The notes under the pieces were generated by a model, which did no database searches, was not told where the DNA came from, and saw only the letters and a program-made list of their open reading frames with translations. 64,000 bases of DNA from Leptolyngbya sp. KIOST-1. GTDB lineage: Bacteria > Cyanobacteriota > Cyanobacteriia > Phormidesmidales > Phormidesmidaceae. A program made the position numbers and the translations under genes. Where the stretch lies: NCBI RefSeq assembly GCF_000763385.1, contig NZ_JQFA01000004.1, forward strand, positions 1,798,001 through 1,862,000, read 5' to 3'. Shown piece by piece: positions 51,300 through 64,000 of this stretch (positions are counted from its first letter, which is position 1; each line of letters starts with the position of its first letter).

Positions 51300-52319
51300 C
51301 TAATGGCGGTCTAGAACCCCTCTCACCCAAAATTCCTTCAGCCACTGCTGCAGAATCAGGGTCAGCGGCAGGGCTAGCAGCAGTCCCAAAAAACCAAAAA
51401 ATATCGCAAACATGATCTGAGCCATCAGCGCCACCGCCGGCAGCGGAACGACCCGCTTTTTCATCACCAGCGGGGTCAGCAGGTTGCTTTCGACCTGCTG
51501 AATCCCGATGTAGAGGACAATCACCGCGATCGCTTTCCAGGGGCTCTCCAGCAGGGCGATCGCGGCGGGGGGCAGGGCGCTCAGGAAAGGGCCGAGGTTG
51601 GGAATAAAGGCCAGCAGCCCAGCCAGCAGCCCGTTGGTCAACGCCAGGGGAACCCCCAGAATCCAGAGGCCGATCATGCTCAAAAAGGCGATGGTCGTCA
51701 TATTGAAGAGTATGCCAATCGACCAGTCCGCGATCGCCTCTTCGCAGTTGTCCAGCACTTTGCTAACCTGCTGTCGCCGGGACGAGGGAAACAGCCGGAT
51801 GAATAGCCCCCGATAGGCACCGGGGTTTGACAGCATCATGACCGTGAGCACCGTCACCAGCAGCAGATTGAGGGCAATGGTCAGGGTGTTGGAAAACCAG
51901 GTGAAGAAACGCCCAAAGATCATTTCCCAGTTCATGGCCTGGAGCTGGTTAAGGAGAATGCCCAGATTCTGGAGGTCTTCCAGGGCAAAGCCGGGAATCA
52001 CATCGCTGAGGTAGATCAGCCAGCCCTGCACGCGATCGATTAGCTGACTGCTCAGTCCCACCAAATCCCGCAGCTGCTCAAAAACCGGTGGCACAATAAT
52101 GACAACCAGCGCCCCTGCCGTCAGCAGTACCGCGCTGGTCACCAGCAGGACGGCGACGCTGCGGCTGGAAATGCGCTTTTGCAGCCGTCTGACCGCTCGG
52201 TTGAGCATAATCACAAACGTGACGGCCGTTAACACCAGCAGCACCACGCTCCGCACTCGCCAGAGAATGTAGAGGCAGACTCCAAAAATCAGCAGACGCA
52301 ACCACGAACTGGATTTCAA
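51300..52319 (-). CDS. AI-2E (UPF0118) family membrane permease
   Basis: A 339-residue polytopic membrane protein of the AI-2 exporter/UPF0118 family, which includes transporters of autoinducer-2, Na+/H+ and other small solutes. About eight hydrophobic segments are visible, with the family C-terminal block GLLAGLLAFIPNLGPFLSALP and the QQVESNLLTPLVMKKRV motif. A soluble helical region follows TM3 (VIIVPPVFEQLRDLVGLS). The start is a TTG at 52319, with AGGAAAG upstream, since no ATG lies in frame. Substrate unknown. It diverges from the Pmp3/YqaE miniprotein gene. Confidence 0.88.
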   Translation of the reverse strand: MKSSSWLRLLIFGVCLYILWRVRSVVLLVLTAVTFVIMLNRAVRRLQKRISSRSVAVLLVTSAVLLTAGALVVIIVPPVFEQLRDLVGLSSQLIDRVQGWLIYLSDVIPGFALEDLQNLGILLNQLQAMNWEMIFGRFFTWFSNTLTIALNLLLVTVLTVMMLSNPGAYRGLFIRLFPSSRRQQVSKVLDNCEEAIADWSIGILFNMTTIAFLSMIGLWILGVPLALTNGLLAGLLAFIPNLGPFLSALPPAAIALLESPWKAIAVIVLYIGIQQVESNLLTPLVMKKRVVPLPAVALMAQIMFAIFFGFLGLLLALPLTLILQQWLKEFWVRGVLDRH

Positions 52320-52566
52320 CGGGTTCTTTCCTGCTTAAACATCTAACTACAAACCCTGCTGACCAAAAGGTTTCAGGTTGACAGGCTCCTAATCTCTTTG
52401 TGCAACTTTGAACCAAACTCGCCATCCATCGCGGGAACCATATTGACCAAAACTGGGCCCAAAATCCGCCTTTCCACAGATGATTTTACCCTCTGGGGAA
52501 GGATGGAGAATAGCGGGCTACACCTTTAAATTGATAGACAAAGTCGGCTAACTGCCAGGAGTTTCT

Positions 52567-52725
52567 ATGGACATTTTAAGAATTGTGGCAGCCATTTTCC
52601 TGCCCCCGCTGGGAGTTTTTCTGCAGGAGGGAATTGGTCTCCAGTTTTGGATCAATATTTTGCTAACGCTGCTGGGGTACATTCCCGGCATCATTCACGC
52701 CGTGTGGATCATCGTACGGCGATAG
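52567..52725 (+). CDS. Pmp3/YqaE-family membrane miniprotein
   Basis: A 52-residue protein of the Pmp3/YqaE/UPF0057 family, two-helix proteolipids linked to stress tolerance and membrane potential. Helix 1 is ILRIVAAIFLPPLGVFLQEG with the family PPLGVFL core, and helix 2 is FWINILLTLLGYIPGIIHAV with the LGYIPGIIHA signature. The ATG at 52567 has AGGAG seven bases upstream. Transcription appears independent; a terminator-like hairpin lies at 52846-52872. The exact physiological role in cyanobacteria is not known. Confidence 0.92.
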   Translation: MDILRIVAAIFLPPLGVFLQEGIGLQFWINILLTLLGYIPGIIHAVWIIVRR

Positions 52726-52845
52726 GCCAAGGGATTTTTGAAGAGTCTTACCTTTTGTAGCCAAAGTGGAGAGCCTTCTAAATCTCCCTAAAACGGCTGC
52801 GTTTGCCGCCTCGTCATCTCCCGCTCCACTCCCTCAAGACGCCAA

Positions 52846-52872
52846 AAAGCCCTGGCCAATGGTCAGGGCTTT
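52846..52872 (-). terminator. intrinsic terminator candidate for the 52914 gene
   Basis: AAAGCCCTGGCC (52846-52857) and GGTCAGGGCTTT (52861-52872) pair with one G-U around AAT. On the minus strand the stem is followed by TTTTTGG, so it should terminate the minus-strand gene that ends at 52914; it may also stop the plus-strand miniprotein transcript. Confidence 0.7.
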
Positions 52873-52913
52873 GCTGTAGGCTGGCCGGGGCATACCAGAA
52901 TGTCCTTCCCCGT

Positions 52914-53261
52914 TCAACCATCGGTAATGCTTTCGATATCAAAGCCCTCAAAGGCGGCTGGCTGTACCTCAGCGGGGGTCACCAAGCTGTAGGCCGAGCG
53001 GGTTAAGAACTTGAAGCTGGCCTGGTGTAGGGTCTGCTCGATGGATGCCAGGGGCAGACCCGCCAGCGATCGCTGTGGTAACCCCATCGGATTAGTGGCT
53101 AAAGACCGCAGGGGTTCCCCCCTGAGCCATAGTGTAGTGCCCTGATAGCCCAGCCCAAAGGACAGAACCGATGCTCCAGAAAACAGAACCAGTAGGTTGG
53201 CAGAATAGAGTTTTTTGAGTAGCAGCTTAATCACTGTTGCCTTTGAGAATTTTTGGAGCAT
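52914..53261 (-). CDS. small protein with one membrane helix, unknown
   Basis: A 115-residue open frame with a basic N-terminus (QKFSKATVIKLLLKKLY), a membrane helix (SANLLVLFSGASVLSFGLGYQ) and a soluble tail (IEQTLHQASFKFLTRSAYSL). I do not recognise it. There is no clear ribosome binding site, but a good intrinsic terminator 42 bases downstream on the same strand supports it being a transcribed gene. Confidence 0.5.
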   Translation of the reverse strand: MLQKFSKATVIKLLLKKLYSANLLVLFSGASVLSFGLGYQGTTLWLRGEPLRSLATNPMGLPQRSLAGLPLASIEQTLHQASFKFLTRSAYSLVTPAEVQPAAFEGFDIESITDG

Positions 53262-53371
53262 GACTGGGATCTAGATGGGCCGGTGATGCCCTGCGATTAC
53301 CAACCCCAGTTGGAGTTTGGGCAGGCGTGGCAACCCCTGACCGACGATGCCACGCCCTGGCTGCAGTGGGC

Positions 53372-53848
53372 CTACACCTGAGAACTGCTGTCGGTCGTCA
53401 GTTCAGACCCTTCTTTCATGTTGAGGGGGGCGGCATTGCTGCGCGGCAGTTGAGACGCCGAATTCCCGGCATTGAGTTCAGACCCCTCCTTCATAAACAC
53501 AGGGGCTTTTTTGTCCAGGTAGGTGCCCAGGAACGTGTTCACCGCAGAGAGGACGACGGGCCCCAGCAGGAATCCCAAAATGCCCGAAACATAGAAGCCG
53601 GGGACAGCTAGGGAGGCCAGCCACAGGCAGAGGCCGTTGACCACCAGCGAGAATGCCCCAAAGCTAATGGTGTTAATCGGCAGCGCCAGGGTCTGCAAAA
53701 AGGGTTTTACAAAGGCGTTGACGAGTCCCACAGCGGCTGCAGCGATCGCGGCCGCCGTCAGGGTACTAATGGTAACTCCGGGTACAATCAAGTCAACGAC
53801 CAGTAAACTCAGGGCCGTAGCGAGACCGGACAAAAAAATACTCCACAT
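53372..53848 (-). CDS. phage-holin-family-4-type (YvlD-like) membrane protein
   Basis: A 158-residue protein with four membrane helices in about the first 112 residues (LATALSLLVVDLIVPGV, LTAAAIAAAAVGLVNAFV, FGAFSLVVNGLCLWLASLAV, GFLLGPVVLSAVNTFLG). The pattern, with VNAFVKPFLQTLALPINT, matches the YvlD/phage-holin-4 superfamily of membrane proteins, whose role is usually unknown despite the name. The tail repeats FMKEGSELN and NMKEGSELT, probably an internal duplication. TAGGAG lies upstream of the ATG at 53848. No lysis genes adjoin it, so a true holin role is unlikely. Confidence 0.8.
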   Translation of the reverse strand: MWSIFLSGLATALSLLVVDLIVPGVTISTLTAAAIAAAAVGLVNAFVKPFLQTLALPINTISFGAFSLVVNGLCLWLASLAVPGFYVSGILGFLLGPVVLSAVNTFLGTYLDKKAPVFMKEGSELNAGNSASQLPRSNAAPLNMKEGSELTTDSSSQV

Positions 53849-54312
53849 GGTGGCGAACTCCTACTTTTGGTTACGTAAGCAATGGCCAAGACAATCTAAG
53901 GCCACCCCTCCCGCTTGACTTGTCAAAAGGATGGGCAGCTTTGCGATCGTATTGCAGCAGTAAAAACAAAAAAGAATTGAGGGCGCTTGCTTAGACGCTG
54001 CCTTTCTTCTGACTGCTACTCCTGGCCTTTATTTGTAACTTCAGAGTAGAGAAAATCCACGGGTCTTTACTTCTATCCAGGGAGTCATTTTCGGGGACAA
54101 CGGAACAATCTCCCCGGCTTGAACCAGAAACACCCCTTCAGCACCTATGAATCACCGAAAGGTGGAGTTCTGGCCTCCCCCATCTCTGGCTTTGGAGGGA
54201 TGGTATTAGCTAACAGCAGACTATATAAATCGGATACCTTTTAGATCTGTTTAAATTCAACTTTTTAAGCCACTCGATCCCCGTTTGATCAGTTGAACTC
54301 ATTGAACTCACT
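53849..54312. other. 464-base divergent gap with consecutive hairpins
   Basis: No protein gene is visible. An AT-rich segment near 54222-54262 (CTATATAAATCGG) may hold the promoter of the PAP2 gene. Several stems at 54092-54198 are described separately. Confidence 0.45.
54092..54198 (+). other. candidate structured RNA or leader
   Basis: Consecutive stems can be drawn: CGGGGA/TCCCCG (54092-54097, 54111-54116); CCAGAA/TTCTGG (54124-54129, 54168-54173) enclosing CACC-GAAA-GGTG (54153-54164), a GNRA-type tetraloop; and CCTCC/GGAGG (54174-54178, 54194-54198). It lies 115-220 bases ahead of the PAP2 start. I could not match it to a known riboswitch class. The pairing may be chance. Confidence 0.35.
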
Positions 54313-55035
54313 ATGGCGCGCTGGGTAACACTGCAAGCTTTCAGGCGGGGTTGGTATCAGTTTTGGCAGGATAGTCGTCGGGTACCGCAGAAGGTTTGGC
54401 GACGGTGGGCGGGCACCCTGGCCCTTGGCCTGGGGGTCTGTGCCTTGACCACCCTGGCTCTGACTATAGGGGTTGAAACCTATGCCGATCGGGGTTTACA
54501 GGCGTGGGATGCCCGCATGCTGCCCCTGCTGGCCGATCGCCTGCCGCTGAACTTTTCCCGGTCGATCACCTGGGAGTCACCGGGCAACTTGCTCGGCATG
54601 CTGCCGGTGGTCGGCGTGTTTGTCGGCATCATGGTGGTGCGATCGCGCCCCCTGCTGGCCGCCACCATGCTGGCCGCCTACGGGCTACAGTTTGCCCTGG
54701 TGTGGATTGGCTGGGGCTACTGGAACCGCGATCGCCCCGATCTAATCGCCGATGGAGTAGCGGCTTCGGGACTGCACTCCTTCCCGTCGGGGCACGCGGT
54801 GGTGGCGATCACGGTTTACGGGCTGCTGGGCTACCTCTGGGGTCGGGCCTCCCGCAGCTGGGCCGAACGGCTGGTGATCACCCTGCTCACCAGCGGCTGG
54901 ATTGGCCTGATTATCAGCTCCCGCCTGGAGCTGGGGGCCCACTGGCCCAGCGATGTGATCGTCGGCGTGGGGGTCGGCGTGCTGTGGCTGCTCGCGGTGA
55001 TTGTGGCCCTAAAACGAGTCGAGGAAGCCCTTTAG
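54313..55035 (+). CDS. PAP2-family membrane phosphatase
   Basis: Membrane PAP2 enzymes dephosphorylate phosphatidic acid, undecaprenyl pyrophosphate or similar lipids. The 240-residue protein has an N-terminal amphipathic/basic segment, about five or six membrane helices, and the three phosphatase motifs: a divergent motif 1 (YWNRDRP), motif 2 SFPSGHAVVA with the catalytic His, and motif 3 SRLELGAHWPSDV with the nucleophilic His and its Asp. All catalytic residues of motifs 2 and 3 are intact. ATG at 54313. It is convergent with the ureohydrolase gene, whose stop is 14 bases away. Lipid substrate unknown. Confidence 0.9.
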   Translation: MARWVTLQAFRRGWYQFWQDSRRVPQKVWRRWAGTLALGLGVCALTTLALTIGVETYADRGLQAWDARMLPLLADRLPLNFSRSITWESPGNLLGMLPVVGVFVGIMVVRSRPLLAATMLAAYGLQFALVWIGWGYWNRDRPDLIADGVAASGLHSFPSGHAVVAITVYGLLGYLWGRASRSWAERLVITLLTSGWIGLIISSRLELGAHWPSDVIVGVGVGVLWLLAVIVALKRVEEAL

Positions 55036-55049
55036 GTATAGGCCGTGGT

Positions 55050-56087
55050 CTATAGACCCATCAGGCAGCAGAGCTTGTAGACGACCCTGGCTCCCACGTT
55101 GCCGTCCCACTCGCCGTCGCCCACCTCACAGAGGTCAAAGCCAATAATCTGCCGCCCGCTGCGCACCACCTGGCGGAGCAGACAAAACACCTCCTCCAGC
55201 TCCAGCCCACCGGGAACGGGGGTGCCGGTGCTGGGGCAGAGTTTGGGGTCGAGGCCATCGGCATCAAAACTGACGTAGACCTTCTCGGGCAGAGCCGCGA
55301 CGATCGCCTCGCACTGCTGCATCCAGGGAATGCCCCGGTAAAGGTTCTCCTTTACCACCGAGTCGTAGTGAGTGACAATTCGCCCGGCGGACTGCTCAAT
55401 CAGCGCCACCTCGTCGTGACACAGGTCGCGAATCCCCACCTGTACCAGTCGGCTGACCTGGGGCAACCCCAGCAGGTTGTACATAATCGAGGCGTGGGAA
55501 TAGCCAAAGCCCTGGTAAGCCCGGCGCAGGTCGGCGTGGGCGTCGATGTGCAGCACCCCAAAGTCGGTGTGGCGCTCGGCCAGAGCTTGCAGGTAGCCCA
55601 GGGGCACGCTGTGGTCGCCGCCAATTACCCCCACCCGTTTGCCCTGGTCGAGGGCCGTGGTCGCCTGGCCGTAGAGCCAGCCGGTCATTTGCTCACAGGC
55701 GTGGTTGACCAGGGCCAGGTCTTCCTGCAGGAGCGGTTGACGATCCATGGCCAGGCCCTCCTCGGTCGCCTGAATCACGCGCTGGGCCGCCTCCCGCACC
55801 TGCTGGCTGAGGTCGATCAAGTGCTGGGGAAGGGGCGGCATGTAGATGCCCTGTCGCCAGCCCTCGGGATTGTCGCGATCGTACAGGTCCAGCTGCGGCG
55901 AGGCCTCCAGTACCCGCTTGGGTCCCTGGGCTGTGCCCGTGTGGTATGACACCGTCACCTCCCAGGGCACCCCAAACACAATAATGCCTGCCGTATCGTA
56001 GTCGCAGGGCAGCCCGTAGAGGTTGCCATTGTCGAGGCCGACCCCGCTGGGATCAAAGCTTTGCAGGGGATTCTGGAGGGTGGTCAT
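55050..56087 (-). CDS. ureohydrolase family protein (agmatinase/arginase-like)
   Basis: Ureohydrolases use a dinuclear metal centre to hydrolyse guanidinium compounds. From the ATG at 56087 the protein is 345 residues with all metal-ligand motifs: IGGDHSVPLG, HIDAHADLR and SFDADGLDPK. An N-terminal extension (LQSFDPSGVGLDNGNLYGLP; VPWEVTVSYHTGTAQGPKRV) precedes the core. Annotated as agmatinase by similarity, but some cyanobacterial members of this family are guanidine hydrolases (GdmH type), and the motifs do not separate the two. No hypA/hypB-like accessory genes lie beside it. Extension to 56201 adds a hydrophobic stretch that looks spurious. It is convergent with the PAP2 gene. Confidence 0.88.
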   Translation of the reverse strand: MTTLQNPLQSFDPSGVGLDNGNLYGLPCDYDTAGIIVFGVPWEVTVSYHTGTAQGPKRVLEASPQLDLYDRDNPEGWRQGIYMPPLPQHLIDLSQQVREAAQRVIQATEEGLAMDRQPLLQEDLALVNHACEQMTGWLYGQATTALDQGKRVGVIGGDHSVPLGYLQALAERHTDFGVLHIDAHADLRRAYQGFGYSHASIMYNLLGLPQVSRLVQVGIRDLCHDEVALIEQSAGRIVTHYDSVVKENLYRGIPWMQQCEAIVAALPEKVYVSFDADGLDPKLCPSTGTPVPGGLELEEVFCLLRQVVRSGRQIIGFDLCEVGDGEWDGNVGARVVYKLCCLMGL

Positions 56088-56385
56088 AGGGTGCGATCGC
56101 AACGGGTAAACAGCCAAGCCTGGGCCCGCCGACAGCAGCCCCGATACTGACAATAGCGCGAAGAACTTCGCCTTTGTCCAGCCCCTGAATCCACACCACA
56201 AAATGGCTCAGATATGTGCCCCAGGGCAGAGAGGAGCATTTCGAAGCAACACATTCAAAGTATTAAAATAAAGCCTCCATATCTTCCCTGGGCCAGCGCC
56301 ATTGTTTAGGATTTGGCCAGGTTCATGACCCGTTTGGATTGTTGGCAGTACTGTTCTCTGTCTTTAGGCAGATGCTTGGGCCATT

Positions 56386-62519
<6,134 letters not shown>

Positions 62520-62523
<4 letters not shown>

Positions 62524-64000
62524 GCGAGGAAAGAGCCCAAACCGGCACCATTCTAGTCGTAGACGACACCCCCACCAATCTGGAGGTGTTGTTCGATTTT
62601 TTGAGCAATGCCGGGTTTAAGGTGTTGTTTGCCGAAGACGGTGAAAGCGCCCTGGAAATCGCCCAGTACGCCCATCCCAACCTGATTCTGCTGGACATTC
62701 TAATGCCGGGGCTGGACGGGTTTGAGACCTGTCGTCGGCTCAAGGCCAGCGAGGCCACCGCCGCCATTCCAGTGATCTTTCTGACCGCGCTGGTGGATAC
62801 GCCAGACAAGGTGAAGGGGTTTGCCCTGGGGGCGGTGGACTTTATCACTAAGCCATTGCAGTATGAGGAGGTGTTGGCCCGGGTCCAAACCCACCTGCGG
62901 CTGCAGGCCCTAACCCAGCAGCTGCAGGCCCAGAATACCCGGCTGGAGCAGGAGGTGCACGAGCGCAAGCAGGCCGAAGCCGCTCTGCGGCAGCAAAATC
63001 AGCGATCGCAGCTGTTTGCCAATGTCATCCTCAAAATTCGCCAATCGCTGCAGATCGACACCATTTTGCAAACCTCAGTGACCGAGGTTCAAACCATTCT
63101 TCAGGCCGACCGGGTGCTGATCTACCGCCTCTGGCCCGACGGTACCGGCAGCGGCGTGGCCGAAGCGGTGCAGCCCGGCTTGCCCCAGGTGATGGGAGCG
63201 GTCTTTCCCCAGGAGGTATTCCCCGAGGAGTCAAAGCTGCTGTACCAGCACGGTCGCATTCGCACCCTGGACGATGTCAACCAGGATAAGGACATTGCGC
63301 CCTGTCTGGTCGATTTTTTGGAGCAGTTTCAGGTCCAGGCCAAGCTCGTGGTGCCCATCATCACCCAGGAGGACCTGTGGGGACTGTTGATCGCCCACCA
63401 GTGTTCTGCCCCTCGCCATTGGACAAGCTTTGAAACCGAATTGCTGCAGCAGCTGGCCAACCAGATTGCGATCGCCCTCACCCAGGCCCAGTTCCTACAG
63501 CAGGAAGTGCTCCAGCGCCAGGAACTGGCCCGTTCCAATGCTGAACTGCAAAAATTTGCCTACGTCGCCTCCCACGACCTGCAGGAGCCGCTGCGGATGG
63601 TGACCAGCTACCTGCAGCTCCTGGAACGCCGCTACAAGGGGCAGCTCGATCCCGATGCCGACGAATTCATCCACTTCGCTGTCGACGGTGCCCTGCGGAT
63701 GCGAACCCTGATCAACGACCTGCTCACCTATTCCCGCGTGGGAACCCAGGGCCGGACCCTGAAGTTGACCAACAGTACCGAGGCGGTTGAGCAAGCGATC
63801 GCCAATCTCAAACTGACGATTGAAGAGAGCGGAGCCAGCGTCGTCTATGACGGTTTGCCCTCCATCCGTGCCGACCCCACCCAGCTCACCCAGCTCTTTC
63901 AAAACCTGATTGGCAATGGGATCAAGTTTCGCAGCGCGGCTCCCCCCCACATTGAGATCAAAGCCAGCCAACAGGGGGAGGTATGGCTGTTTGCCGTCCA
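62520..64000 (+). CDS. REC-GAF-histidine kinase (partial, runs off the window)
   Basis: The ATG at 62520 overlaps the previous stop, so this is translationally coupled to the hybrid kinase. A receiver domain comes first (Asp59 in [18 protein letters not shown]), then a coiled-coil linker (about 125-165, [20 protein letters not shown]), then a GAF domain (about 175-325) of the bacteriophytochrome/cyanobacteriochrome type. Cys262 ([13 protein letters not shown]) sits where many cyanobacteriochromes bind bilin, but the usual following His is Leu. HisKA has His352 in [10 protein letters not shown], and the HATPase N-box region (NLIGNGIKF) is reached before the window ends. An Asn is retained in the N box. 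The N-terminal receiver may take phosphate from the preceding hybrid kinase. No chromophore can be proven. Confidence 0.9.

Noticed and set aside
53286-53381. Short plus-strand frame of 31 residues (MPCDYQPQLEFGQAWQPL...)
   Set aside because: It could be a gene remnant, but it is too short to identify, has no ribosome binding site and ends inside the holin-type gene on the other strand.
53372-53848. Prophage lysis cassette with the GH24 lysozyme
   Set aside because: The holin-type and lysozyme genes are about 47 kb apart with no phage structural genes between them.
54092-54198. Class I c-di-GMP or guanidine riboswitch
   Set aside because: The hairpins lack the conserved core words of either class as far as I can see by eye.

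Overview
The window looks like a filamentous-type cyanobacterium with a GC-rich genome (Leptolyngbya/Nodosilinea-like is a guess). Supporting signs are the dense scatter of the HIP1 octamer GCGATCGC through genes on both strands, and cyanobacterial-style products: a nucleotidyltransferase/phosphomannomutase fusion of about 843 residues, Ser/Thr-kinase/ATPase/histidine-kinase giants, Rcp1-type response regulators, UPF0182, and a CbiX/CobA siroheme pair. I see no rRNA, tRNA, CRISPR array or complete insertion sequence. Mobile-element traces are limited to short palindromic (MITE-like) repeats.

Layout. 1-2.0 kb: siroheme synthesis (CbiX/SirB-type chelatase, cobA). 2.0-9.9 kb: a PadR repressor diverging from an HlyD-type adaptor, then an epimerase, a GH24 lysozyme with three peptidoglycan-binding repeats, and the RND pump gene. 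10-15.2 kb: UPF0182 membrane protein, a lipoprotein, a family 2 glycosyltransferase. 15.2-25 kb: two small membrane proteins, a 1129-residue orphan protein, a zinc-ribbon membrane miniprotein, an SGNH hydrolase, a membrane coiled-coil/TPR protein and a pentapeptide protein. 25.3-33.9 kb: a SagB-type oxidoreductase, then three genes joined by ATGA stop/start overlaps: a soluble eight-PAS histidine kinase, an Rcp1-like regulator, and a REC-PAS-GGDEF-EAL protein. 34-42 kb: two related membrane helical-repeat proteins flanking gcvT/gcvH and a diguanylate cyclase whose membrane domain matches the plant ethylene-receptor sensor. 42-47.7 kb: OmpR-type regulator, TrmJ-like tRNA methyltransferase, a class A beta-lactamase-fold protein without the deacylation glutamate, an SH3-like lipoprotein, a methyltransferase coupled to a membrane miniprotein. 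48-56 kb: the sugar nucleotidyltransferase fusion coupled to an SSB, an AI-2E-family permease, a Pmp3/YqaE miniprotein, a holin-like membrane protein, a PAP2 phosphatase and a ureohydrolase. 56.4-64 kb: a 2045-residue Ser/Thr-kinase/AAA/GAF/hybrid histidine kinase coupled by ATGA to a REC-GAF-histidine kinase that runs off the window.

How it fits together. Signalling dominates: two translationally coupled kinase clusters, two GGDEF proteins with intact active and inhibitory sites, one EAL domain with the expected catalytic motifs, and an orphan OmpR regulator. Envelope functions are the second theme (RND pump parts, lysozyme, glycosyltransferase, sugar nucleotide enzyme, lipoproteins, beta-lactamase-fold protein). 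The most notable single observation is the ethylene-receptor-like diguanylate cyclase at 38901-39797. The best candidates for undescribed biology are the 1129-residue orphan (16078-19467) and the paired helical-repeat membrane proteins (34858-36894 and 39968-41929).
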